A DNA stretch of 64,000 nt from Delphinapterus leucas (taxonomy: Eukaryota; Chordata; Mammalia; Artiodactyla; Monodontidae). This document shows positions 1 to 9,593 of the stretch, piece by piece. The notes under the pieces were generated by a model. The model was not told where the DNA came from. It was given only the letters and a program-made list of their open reading frames with translations, and searched no databases. Every line of letters begins with the position of its first letter. The stretch's first letter is position 1. A program made the translations under genes and the position numbers. The stretch lies in NCBI RefSeq assembly GCF_002288925.2, contig NW_022098068.1, forward strand, positions 1,170,269 to 1,234,268, written 5' to 3'.

Positions 1-91
1 TCCAGAGCCTGCGTGTCCAGAGCCTGTGCTCTGCAATGGGAGAGGCCACAACAGTGAGAGGCCTGCGTACCACAAAAAAAAAAAAAAAAAA
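1..91 (+). mobile_element. CHR SINE, 3' part, cut by window start
   Basis: This is the 3' half of a short tRNA-derived CHR SINE. The GAGCCTGTGCTC and GAGAGGCCACAACAGTGAG blocks and a terminal CGTACCACA run directly into an A tail of about 19 bases. The tRNA-like head with the polymerase III boxes lies outside the window. The same body is complete at 6095-6294 and 33450-33660, which makes the family call firm. Confidence 0.9.
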
Positions 92-540
92 TTACGAAAA
101 ATAAAGAAAGATATTATGTAATGATAGACAAGTCAATTCATCAAGAAAATTCAATAATTATAAATATATTTGCACAACTATGAGCTCTCAAAAGAACAAA
201 GCAAACATTGATAGAATTGAAGGGGGAAATAGACAACTCTACAATAGTAAAAGGAGGCTTCAATGCCCCCACTTACACTAATGGATAGAACCAGACAGAA
301 AAGTACTAAAGCAATAGAAGACTTGAACAACACTACAGATCAATTGAATAACAAAAAGGTATACAGGACACTTCACCCAACAAAAGCAGAATACACAATA
401 TTCTCAAGTGCGTATGGAGCATTCTCCACGATCAACAATATATTAAACCACAAAAAAAGTCTTAATAAATTTTAAAAGTTTGAAATTGCATAAAATATCA
501 CTTCTGATAAATGGAATGGAAGTCAAAACAAAATGTAATC
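92..540 (+). mobile_element. Ancient L1M fragment, ORF2 endonuclease region
   Basis: A diverged L1 fragment covering the second half of the ORF2 endonuclease domain. The longest open piece (263-475) reads YRTLHPTKAEYTIFSSAYGA, the counterpart of the L1 segment that precedes the catalytic SDH motif. Upstream, a TTCATCAAGAAAATTCAATA stretch matches the segment encoding the 'IYAPN' strand. It must be a separate copy from the L1M that follows, because that one restarts in ORF1. Many stops and indels show it is long dead. Subfamily not assigned. Confidence 0.75.
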
Positions 541-2222
541 ACAAGCTCAAATAATTCTCATAGATAAAGTTCTAAGAAATAAAATTCCATACTCAAAAAT
601 CCTAAAACACATAAAGAAAAAAATACCATGTGTACAACCAGCAGAAACAATAGACAACAGACTTAGATTTATCAAGATTTCAGATAGTGGAATTATAAGA
701 CACATAATACAAGAATTAATAATGTTTAAAAACAATTTTAAAGACTGAAAATGATATAGTAAAGTGCAAGAGAGAATTTTTAAAATAAACAAAGTTTTAA
801 AAAATTTAAGCGTAAGTTCTAGAAATAAAAAAATTAAATAATTGAATTAAAAACCTCTAATAGGTTTAGTGGCAAATTGACCAGAGTTGAAGGGAGAATT
901 AGTGACAAGGATGATAGAAGAGAAGAAATTGTCAACAGTGCAACACAGAGAGACAAAAAGAGTTTTAAAAAAATTTGTAAAGGTTAAGAGACAAATTAAG
1001 AAGGACTAACAGATCCAGTTGGAGTACCATAATAGAAGAGAAAAAATTTACAGAATCAATATAAAAAGATATAATAGCTAAGAAATTTCAAAAGTGATAA
1101 AATACATAAATTTGTATATTAGAACTGAAGGAATATAAAGGAGGACAAATACAATAAAATATACAAGTCATAACAGTTAGCAAGTAAAAGAAATAGAAAA
1201 ATATTAAAGCAACAAAAATTATGTATCTATACTCTTAGAAAAACTATAATTTCACTGATAGCTAATTTTTCAATACCAACATGGAAGCCAGGTAACAGTG
1301 GATTTGTATCTTTGTTTTGCTGAGAGAATAACAACAACAAAAACAAAATAAAACAAACAAAATCCATCAACTCAGGATTTTATATCTGGCAACGGAATCT
1401 TTGAAAGTCAGAATAAATTTTTAGCAAACAAAAATTGAAAAAGTTTGACATCAATAGACCCATACCAAAAAAAGTGTAGAGAATGTTCTTCAAGCCTAAG
1501 TGAAATGACCCCAGATAGAACATCTGAAAACTGATAAGGAATGAGGAAGAAAGAAGTTGTAAATATGTCAGTAAATTAAAACAAATACTACTTGTATAAA
1601 ACAATAACAGCATCTTATGTGTTGAAAACAGAGATACACCTAACACACATGAAAAAAATCAAATATATCAATAGTGGAGAATAAAATTACAGTGTTCTGA
1701 GGCCCTTATATTTTTCAGGTGGATGGTAAAGAATAATGATTTATTTTGCTAAAGTTAAGACTAGTTTTAAAATTTTCTAAGACAGCAACGAAAGAAATAG
1801 AGAATTTAACTTCCTAGTAGAGTGAAAAATGCCAAAAGAAAACTGTATAATAATCTAAAATAAACAAAGAAAGAAAAAAAACTGAAAAAGTGAAACAATT
1901 AACACAGAATAAGATGGATAAAAATCCAAAAATATCAGTAAGTACAATAAATATAACCTGACTTAATACTTCATGTAATTTAAAAGGCAAAGAATGGCAG
2001 ACTAAAATTCAAGATTAATTACAAGCTGTTTATAAGATACACATAAAAAATATAAGGAGAAATATATTCCAGAGAAATATTAATCAACAGTAATATGGCA
2101 TAACTATAGTCATACGAGAAATAAATAGATAAAAACATTGTGGCACATAAAGATCACTATATATTGATAGAAGTTTCAGTTCACAATGATGACACCATAA
2201 TTCATCACATCAAGAATTAAAC
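541..2222 (+). mobile_element. Ancient L1M, ORF1 to start of ORF2
   Basis: A heavily decayed plus-strand L1M. Recognisable landmarks in order are the ORF1 C-terminal region (ATGGAAGCCAGGTAACAGTG near 1280 and an equivalent of 'RILYPAK' near 1375), the inter-ORF spacer beginning with a GATGTTCTTCA-like sequence near 1490, and the start of the endonuclease near 1940-2180 (counterpart of 'LNVNGLN' and of the CTGTTTATAAGA block). No reading frame survives. The element is interrupted at 2222 by L1-A and appears to resume after it, in the correct order of the endonuclease domain. Identification is by order of landmarks rather than by high identity. Confidence 0.65.
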
Positions 2223-4773
2223 TCAACAAAATACTAGCAAACAGAATCCAACAGCACATTAAAGGATGATACACCATGATCAAGTGGGATTTATTCCAGG
2301 AATGCAAGGATTCTTCAATATATGCAAATCAATCAATGTGATACACCATATTAACAAATTGAAGGAGAAAAACCATATGATCATCTCAATAGATGCAGAG
2401 AAAGCTTTTGACAAAATTCAACATCCATTTATGATAAAAGCCCTGCAGAAAGTAGGAATACAGGGAACTTTCCTCAACATAATAAAGGCCATATATGACA
2501 AACCCACAGCCAACATCATCCTCAATGGTGAAAAACTGAAAGCATTTCCACTAAGATCAGGAACAAGACAAGGTTTCCCACTCTCACCACTCTTATTCAA
2601 CATAGTTTTGGAAGCTTCAGCAAGAGCAATCAGAGAAGAAAAGGAATCCAAATCGGAAAAGAAGAGGTAAAGCTGTCACTGTTTGCAGATGACATGATAC
2701 TATACATAGAGAATCCTAAAGATGCGACCAGAAAACTACTACAGCTAATCAATGAATTTGGTAAAGTAGCAGGATACAAAATTAATGCACAGAAATCTCT
2801 GGCATTCCTATACACTAATGATGAAAAATCTGAAAGTGAAATCAAGAAAAAACTCCCATGTACCATTGCAACAAAAACAATAAAATATCAAGGAATAAAC
2901 CAACCTAAGGAGACAAAAGACCTGTATGCAGAAAATTATAAGACACTGATGAAGGAAATTAAAGATGATACAAATAGATGGAGAGATATACCATGTTCGG
3001 GGATTGGAAGAATCAACATTGTGAAAATGACTGTACTATGCAAAGCAATCTACAGATTCAATGCAATCCCTATCAAACTATCACTGACATTTTTCACAGA
3101 ACTAGAACAAAAAATTTCACAATTTGTATGGAAACACAAAAGACCCCGAATAGCCAAAGCAATCTTGAGAATGAAAAGCAGAGCTGGAGGAATCAGGCTC
3201 CCTGTTTTCAGACTATACTACAAAGCTACAGTAATCAAGGCAGTATGGTACTGGCACAAAAACAGAAAGATAGATCAATGGAAGAGGATAGAAAGCCCAG
3301 AGATAAACCCACACACATATGGTCACCGTATCTTTGATAAAGGAGGCAGGAATGCACAGAGGAGAATGAACAGCCTATTCAATAACTGGTGCTGTGAAAA
3401 CTGGACAGGTACATGTAAAAGTATGAGATTAGATCACTCCCTAACACCATACACAAAAATAAATTCAAAATGGATTAAAGACCTAAATGTAAGGACAGAA
3501 ACTATCAAACTCTTAGAGGAAAACATAGGCAGAACACTCTATGACATAAATCACAGCAAGATCCTTTTTTACCCACCTCCTAGAGAAATGGAAATAAAAA
3601 CAAAACTAAACAAATGGGACCTAATGAAACTTCAAAGCTTTTGCACAGCAAAGGAAACCATAAACAAGCCCAAAAGACAACCCTCAGAATGGGATAAAAT
3701 ATTTGCAAATGAAGCAACTGACAAAGGATTAATCTCCAAAATTTATAAGCAGCTCATGCAGCTCAATAACAATAAAACAAACAAGCCAATCCAAAAATGG
3801 GCAGAAGACCTAAATAGACACTTCTCCAAAGAAGATATACACAGTGCCAACAAACACATGAAAGAATGCTCAACTTCACTAATCATTAGAGAAAAGCAAT
3901 TCAAAACTACATTGAGATATCATCTCACACCAGTCAGAATGGCCATCATCAAAAAATCTAGAAACAATAAATGCTGGAGAGGGTGTGGAGAAAAGGGAAC
4001 ACTCTTGCACCGCTGGTGGGAATGTGAATTGGTACAGCCACTATGGAGAGCAGTATGGACGTTCCTTAAAAAGCTACAAATAGAACTACCTTATGACCCA
4101 GCAATCCCACTACTGGGCATATATCCTGAGAAAACCATAATTCATAAAGAGTCATGTACCAAAATATTAATTGCAGCTGTATTTACAATAGCCCAGAGAT
4201 GGAAACAACCTAAGTTTCCATCATTGGATGAATGGATAAAGAAGATGTGGCACATATATACAATGGAATATTACTGAGCCATAAAAAGAAATGAAATTGA
4301 GCTATTTGTAATGATGTGGATAGACCTAGAGTCTGTCATACAGAGTGAAGTAAGTCAGAAAGAGGAAGACAAATACTGTATGCTAACATATATATGGAAT
4401 TTATGAAAAAATTGTCATGAAGAACCTAGATGTAAGACAGGAATAAAGATACAGACCTACTAGAGAATGTACTTGAGGATATGTGGAATGGGAAGGGTAA
4501 GATGTGTCAAAGCGAGAGAGAGTCATCGACATATATACACTACCAAACGTAAGGTAGATAGCTAGTGGGAAGCAGCCGCATAGCAAAGGGAGATCAGCTC
4601 GGTGCTTTGTGACCTCCTGGAGGGGTGGGATAGGGAGGGTGGGAGGGAGGGAGACACAAGAGGAAGGAGATATGGGAATATATGTGTATGTATAACTGAT
4701 TAACTTTGTTATAAAGCAGAAACTAACACACCATTGTAAAGCAATTATACTCCAATAAAGATGTAAAAAAAAA
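2223..4773 (+). mobile_element. L1-A: 5'-truncated L1, RT domain to poly(A)
   Basis: A younger L1 copy beginning inside the RT domain (CTCAACAAAATACTAGCAAA) and running through the ORF2 C-terminus and a 3' UTR of about 380 bp. The 3' UTR ends with AATAAA (4754-4759) and a short A tail (4765-4773). The 3' UTR carries a G-run tract at 4622-4652. 5' truncation is the normal result of incomplete target-primed reverse transcription. It sits inside an old L1M, whose endonuclease region continues after the A tail. No convincing TSD was found. Confidence 0.9.
2266..4277 (+). pseudogene. L1-A ORF2 remnant (reverse transcriptase and C-terminal domain)
   Basis: In L1, ORF2 protein supplies endonuclease and reverse transcriptase for target-primed reverse transcription in the nucleus. 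Only RT and the C-terminal part are here. The first open piece (2266-2670) has palm motif [16 protein letters not shown], and [15 protein letters not shown]. The second (2694-4277, 527 codons) begins just after the catalytic FADD (2682-2693). Between them a deletion of about 10 bp near 2640, between two AAGGAAT-like repeats, shifts the frame by one. The second piece keeps the Cys-rich C-terminal motif (CWRGCGEKG, then H and C). It ends early because the Ser codon after MEYY has become TGA. The endonuclease domain is absent. This is the longest open ORF2 piece in the window but cannot encode an autonomous protein. Confidence 0.9.
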
Positions 4774-5090
4774 TTACAAAAATTGTAGTATACATCAATC
4801 AATATGTGACAGATTATAAAAAAATTTAAAGAATGTTGCTAATTATTACTTCAATATGCTACCAATTATTAGACATATATTGTTTTCAGAGATGTGAAAA
4901 TCTTAGAATAGAAGAAAAGATACAACTTTTTAAATTGTAAAAAATATGTACAGTAAACATTGACAAACAAAGGAATAATAAATACATAATCATTGTGGGT
5001 GATTTTGACTTACCTCACAATAACTTGTAGAACATGCAGACAACACAATGAGAAACACAATTCACATGTGTGTGCAAAATGATATATATA
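4774..5090 (+). mobile_element. Ancient L1M, endonuclease continuation after L1-A
   Basis: Decayed L1M sequence with TAATCATTGTGGGTGATTTT near 4985, the counterpart of the 'IVGDFNTPLS' strand of the L1 endonuclease, followed by a TAGAACATGCAGACAACA block. Its place in the endonuclease domain is just downstream of where the 541-2222 copy stops. I infer that L1-A inserted into a single L1M. Confidence 0.6.
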
Positions 5091-5245
5091 AATTTATGTA
5101 TATATCTATTTGCAACTCTATATAAAATTATATATGTCAACTTATATATATATGGGCATGGATGTGTATATTAATATATATGTATATATGTTTAGATATA
5201 TACAATTATATATATTATATAAATTCAGTATATGCATTATTTTCA
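5091..5245. repeat. AT-rich low-complexity tract, (TA)n-like
   Basis: Imperfect alternating TA/TG/CA runs of about 150 bp (TATATATATGGG, TTAATATATATGTATATATG and similar), with no coding or mobile-element landmark of their own. A second, shorter run of the same kind (about 5465-5515) follows the DNA transposon fossil. The origin is probably slippage on an A-rich seed. Confidence 0.8.
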
Positions 5246-5275
5246 AGACCACACAGAATATTTTTTAGAAATTAT

Positions 5276-5461
5276 TACACACACATGGATTTTTTTTTTT
5301 TTACTAAATATGTTCTACAGTACTGCTTAATCTGTCGTTGGATAAATCTGCAGATGCAGAACCACATATACAGAGGGCTGGCTGTAAAGTTTTATCTGGA
5401 TATTCAACTGTGTGAACGGTGGGCATCCTTAACCCCAACACTGTTCAAGAGTCAACTGTAC
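5276..5461 (+). mobile_element. MER2/Tigger-like DNA transposon fossil, one end
   Basis: A non-autonomous mariner-superfamily fossil. The right end reads GTTCAAGAGTCAACTGTA, the inverse of the known MER2/Tigger terminus CAGTTGACCCTTGAAC. Inside lie an ATAAATCTGCAGATGCAGAA block and CAGAGGGCTGGCTGTAA, both characteristic of that family, and a T-run after CACATGGA. The opposite terminal repeat is missing, so the copy is 5'-truncated. No transposase is encoded. Such elements are shared across placental mammals, so this predates the cetacean L1s around it. Confidence 0.8.
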
Positions 5462-5845
5462 ATTGTATATGCATATACATATACACCTATATATCCATAC
5501 ACATATGGATGTACAATTGATTCTCCTTATTCATGGTAGTTCTATAAAGTTTCTATAGAAACCTATAGGACCCTATTCCTGCAAACAACTGAGAGAGCTG
5601 AGTCCTATGCTTTGGGATATAAAAATGAATAAACAATAGGCCTTGCCTTCAAATTCTTTATAGGCTCATGGAAAAGCAGACTGAAATAAATAATTGCAGA
5701 TAAAATTTGATAATATGGTATTAGGAGTATACCTGGGAAAATGGGGGGATACAATGTAAGGTATAATCACTTGCCTAGGGCAGAGCAGGCAGGAAAGACT
5801 TCACAGGAGAGATGATGCCCTCATGGGTTTTGAAAAAAAAAAAAA
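5462..5845. other. Unassigned spacer between DNA transposon fossil and L1M
   Basis: About 380 bp without an open frame longer than 60 codons. A segment near 5518-5560 (GATTCTCCTTATTCATGGTA) resembles old mammalian DNA-transposon sequence, but I could not assign a family. The 5620-5830 part (GCCTTGCCTTCAAATTC, CAGGAAAGACTTCACAGGAG) also has the look of an old interspersed repeat. It ends in 13 A residues at 5833-5845, immediately before L1M sequence resumes, so part of it may be a retroposed piece. No AATAAA stands at the expected distance. Confidence 0.4.
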
Positions 5846-6094
5846 GAAATGACTACATATTGGTCATTTTTAAAGCACTGATAACATACAGGCCATATTC
5901 TTAAACTCCAATAATGTTTAGCTACAATTCATAATACATTTTTAAAAATCATAATAACATATGCTAGAAAATACCCATAAATTTAGGAATAAAGAAACAT
6001 AGGTCATAGGTAAAAGAAGATAGACATATAAAATATAAAATATTTAGATATAAACAATCATAGCAAAGTTACACTTAAAAATTATGAGACGTTA
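5846..6094 (+). mobile_element. Ancient L1M, endonuclease C-terminal region
   Basis: A diverged continuation of the plus-strand L1M. It corresponds to the L1 segment from the 'HILGHK' region through the catalytic SDH region to the 'AAKAVLRG' block, where the TATGAGAC target site was hit by a CHR SINE. All catalytic codons are unreadable. Placement relies on the order of blocks and on continuity with 6303-6688. Confidence 0.6.
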
Positions 6095-6294
6095 GGCTTC
6101 CCTGGTGGTGCAGTGGTTGAGAGTCCGCCTGCCGATGCAGGGGACGTGGGTTCTTGTCCCGGTCCAGGAGGATCCCACGTGCCACAGAGTGGGTGGGCCC
6201 GTGAGCCATGGCCGCTGAGCCTGCAGGTCCGGAGCCTGTGCTCCACAACAGGAGAGGCCACAACAGTGGGAAGCCCACGTACGAGAAAAAAAAA
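6095..6294 (+). mobile_element. CHR SINE, full length, TSD TATGAGAC
   Basis: A complete short CHR SINE of about 200 bp: GGCTTCCCTGGTGGTGCAGTGG head, body, CACGTACGAG end and A-rich tail. The polymerase III A box (TGGTGCAGTGG, 6106-6116) fits the consensus. The B-box position (6149-6159) reads GGTTCTTGTCC and has lost the conserved A. The flanks carry an identical 8-bp TSD at 6083-6090 and 6295-6302. The SINE split an L1M at the end of the endonuclease domain. It depends on L1 machinery for movement. Confidence 0.93.
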
Positions 6295-6302
6295 TATGAG
6301 AC

Positions 6303-6688
6303 CCATTTAAAGCAATAATTAGAGCAAAATTTATAGCCTTAAGAGCTTATAATAGGAAAAAAGAAAGGTTAAAATTTAACAAACTAGCCAGTCAATTTAA
6401 GAAGTTAGAAGAAGAGCAACAGAATAAAAACACAGTAGGAGAATAATACAAATAATTGAAATTAATAAAACAAACTACACAGAGTGTCAACAACATCAAA
6501 GATTGTTGAAAGGCTAATAATATTGACAAACCTCTGGGAAAATATATAAAAACACAGTTCTGAGAATGAAAAAGTTTAATAGTTACAGATGCAAAAACAT
6601 GAAAAAGATGATAGAATATTATTAAGTTTATGCTAAAAATCTGAAAATTTGTTAGACATGAATACATTCTTAAAAAGTATGTTACTGA
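6303..6688 (+). mobile_element. Ancient L1M, linker between endonuclease and RT
   Basis: Continues the L1M interrupted by the SINE. ATTTATAGCCTTAAGAGCTT matches the L1 'GKFIAIQSYL' block, and later blocks follow those encoding 'INKIDKPLA' and 'YYKQLYA'. It is heavily decayed and stops abruptly at about 6688, where the 5' end of L1-B begins. The downstream half of this L1M was not found again in the window. The sequence after L1-D is a different L1M that restarts at the end of ORF1. Confidence 0.7.
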
Positions 6689-8652
6689 GGGAGGGACCTT
6701 CAAGATGGCAGAGGAGTAAGACGTGGAGATCACCTTATTCCCCACAAATACATCAAAAATACATCTACATGTGGAACAACTCCTACAGAGCACCTACTGA
6801 ATGCTGGCAGAAAACCTCAGACTCCCCAGAAGGCAGGAAAATCCCAACATACCTGGGTAGGGCAAAAGAAAAGAGTAAAAAAACAGAGAAAAAAGAATAA
6901 GGATGGGACCTGCACCTCTGGGAGAGAGCTGTGAAGGAGGAAACTTTTCCACACACTAGGAAGCCCCTTCATTGGCGGAGATGGGGTGTGCGTGGGTGGG
7001 AAGCTTTGGAGCCATGGAGGAGAGTGCAGCAACAGGGGTACAGAGGGCAAAGTGGAGAGATTCCTGCACAGAGGATCAGTGCCGACCAGCACTCACTGGC
7101 CTGAGAGGCTTGTCTGCTCAACTGCTGGGGCAGGTAGAGGCTGGAAGCTCAGGCTTGGTCTTCAGAGGTCAAACTGCAGGGAGAGGACTGGGGTTGGCTG
7201 GGTGAACACAGCCTGAAGGGGGCTAGTGTGCCACAGCTAACCAGGAGGGAGTCTGGGAAAATGTCTGGACCTGCAGAAGAGCAAGAGACCATTGTTTTGG
7301 GTGTGTGAGGAAAGGGGATTCCTTCCCTGTCTGCCCACAGAAGATAGAGAACCACCTAAACGAGCTCCAGAGACAGACTTGAGCCACGTCTATCAGCTTA
7401 GACAACAGAGACGGGCATGAAATGCTAAGGCTGCTGCTGCAACCACCAAGAATCCTGTGTGCAAGCACAGGTTACTATCCACAGACCCCAGGGAGCCTGT
7501 GAAGCCTGCAATTGCCAGGGTCCCCTGATCCAGAGACAAGTTCCCTGGAAGAACAAATCATGCGCCTGAGGCTCTTGCAAACTCACGCTGGCCCCTGCCA
7601 CCACAGGCTCGCCCCACAACCCAATTATAACTATGGTAATCCCCTCTCCCCCCAGCATGAGTGAGCCAGAGCCCCCTAATCAACCACTGCTTTAACCCTG
7701 TCCTGTATGGGTGGGAACAGAAGCCTGAGGGCAACCTATATGCAGAGGCAAGGCCAAATGCAAAGCTGAACCCCAGGAGCTGTGTGAAAAACAAGAGAAA
7801 GGGAAATTTCTCCATGAAACCTCAGGATCAGTGGATTAAATCCCCACAATCAACTTGAGGTACCCTGCATCTGTGGAATACCTGAATAGATAAAAAATCA
7901 ACCCAAAATTAAAGTGGTGGACTTTGGAGCAAATGTAGGCATGGGGTTTGCTGTTAGCAACTGATGTATTTCTGATTTTTATGTTTACCTTAGTATAGTG
8001 TTTAGCACTTGTATCATTGGTGGATTTGTTTAATGGCTTGGCTGCTCTTTTCTTTTGATTTTTTAATTACAATTTTAAATTATTCATTTTAATAATTAAA
8101 AAAATTATCTAATAACTTTATTTTATGTCTTTTTTTCGTCCCTTTTCATCTGAGCTGTGTGGCTAACAGGGTCTTGGTGCTCTGGCAGGGTGCCAGGCCT
8201 GAGCCTCTGAGGAGGGAGAGCTGATTTCAGGATATTGGACCAGCAGGGATTTCAGGGCCCCATGTAATGTCAATTGGGGAGAGCTCTCCCAGAGATCTCT
8301 GTCTCAGTGTTAAGACCAAGCTCCACCCAACAGTCAGCAAGCACCAGTGCTGGATGTCCCATGCCAAACAAATATCAAGACAGGAACACAACACCACGCA
8401 TTAGCAGAGAGGTTGCTTAAATCATAATAAGGTCACAGACACACCAAATCACACCACTGGACACAGCCCTGCCCAGCAGAAAGACAAGATCCAGCCCCAC
8501 AAATGACAAGACAGGAATCAGTCCTCTGGACCAGGAAGACTACACAACCCACTGAACAAAAGTTACACACTGCAGGCAGACACAAAAAACCATGGAAACT
8601 ACGAACATGCAGCCTGTGAAAAGGAGACCCCAAACACAGTAAGTTAAGCAAA
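6689..8652 (+). promoter_or_regulatory. L1-B 5' UTR / internal promoter region
   Basis: Begins GGAGGGACCTTCAAGATGGC. The CAAGATGGC (6701-6709) near the extreme 5' end matches the YY1-type site that, in human L1, helps set the transcription start. The GC-richer first kilobase is followed by a T-rich stretch (about 8040-8140) and then the conserved segment that precedes ORF1. The layout matches L1-D and L1-F. Promoter activity is inferred from family knowledge. Confidence 0.75.
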
Positions 8653-9535
8653 ATGGAAAGACAGAGAAATATACAGCAAATGAAGGAGCAAGGTAAAAAC
8701 CCACCAGACCAAACAAATGAAGGGAAAACAGGCAGTCTACCCTAAAAATAATTCAGAATAATGGTAGTAAAGATGATCCAAAGTCTTGGAAATGGAATGG
8801 AGAAAATACAAGAAACATTTAACAAGGGCCAAGAAGAAGTTAAGAGCAAACAAACAATGATGAACAACACAATAAGTGAAATTAAAACTTTTCTACATGG
8901 AATCAATAGTAGAATAACTGAGGCAGAAGAATGGATAAGTGACCTGGAAGATAAAATAGTGGAAATAACTACAGCAGAGCAGAATAAAGTAAAAAGAATG
9001 AAAATAATTGAGGACAGAGTCAAAGACCTCTGGGACAACGTTAAATGCACCAACATTCAAATTATAGGGGTCCCAGAAGAAAGAAAGGGACTGAGAAAAT
9101 ATTTGAAGAGATTATAGTTGAAATCTTCCCTAATATGGGATGGAAGTAGTCAATCAAGTCAAGAAAGCGCAGAGAGTCCAATACAGGATACGTCCAATGA
9201 GAAACACACCAAGACACATATTAATCAAACTATAAAAAATTAAGTACAAAGAAAATATATTAAAAGCAGCAAGGGGAAAGCAACAAATAAAATACAAGGG
9301 AATTCCCATAAGGTTAACAGCTGATCTTTCATCAGAAACTCTGCAAACCAAAAGTGAGTGGCAGGACATATTTAAGGTGATGAAAGGGAAAAACCTACAA
9401 CAAATGTTACTCTAACCAGCAATGATCTCATTTAGATTTGATGGAGAAATTAAGATCTTTACAGATAAGCAAAAGTTAAGAGAATTTTGCACTCCCAAAC
9501 CAGGTTTACAACAAATGCTAAAGGAACTTCTCTAG
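8653..9535 (+). pseudogene. L1-B ORF1 (RNA-binding protein), broken
   Basis: ORF1 protein is the trimeric coiled-coil nucleic-acid chaperone that packages L1 RNA. The start ATG (8653) gives MERQRNIQQMKEQGKNPPD. Two in-frame TAA stops follow at the 'SEKEF' position, before an open piece (8761-9117). That piece contains the coiled-coil heptads and the start of the RRM domain (WDNVKCTNIQIIGVPEE). A deletion in the following Glu/Lys-rich segment breaks the frame. The C-terminal domain ends at TAG 9533-9535 in the expected place. The first half of the coiled coil has no frame shift relative to the start, so damage is limited to a few sites. Confidence 0.92.
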
Positions 9536-9593
9536 GCAGGAAACACAAGAAAAGCAAAAGACCTACAAACACGAACACAAAACAATTAAGAAA

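Noticed and set aside
1..26. Apparent direct repeat of CCAGAGCCTG at the window start.
   Set aside because: The CHR SINE body naturally contains GAGCCTGCGCGTC followed by GGAGCCTGTGCTC, so this is the family sequence and not a new duplication.
8040..8140. T-rich block considered as a possible terminator or matrix-attachment site.
   Set aside because: It is the standard T-rich section of this L1 5' UTR type, present at the same place in L1-D and L1-F. No independent evidence for another role.
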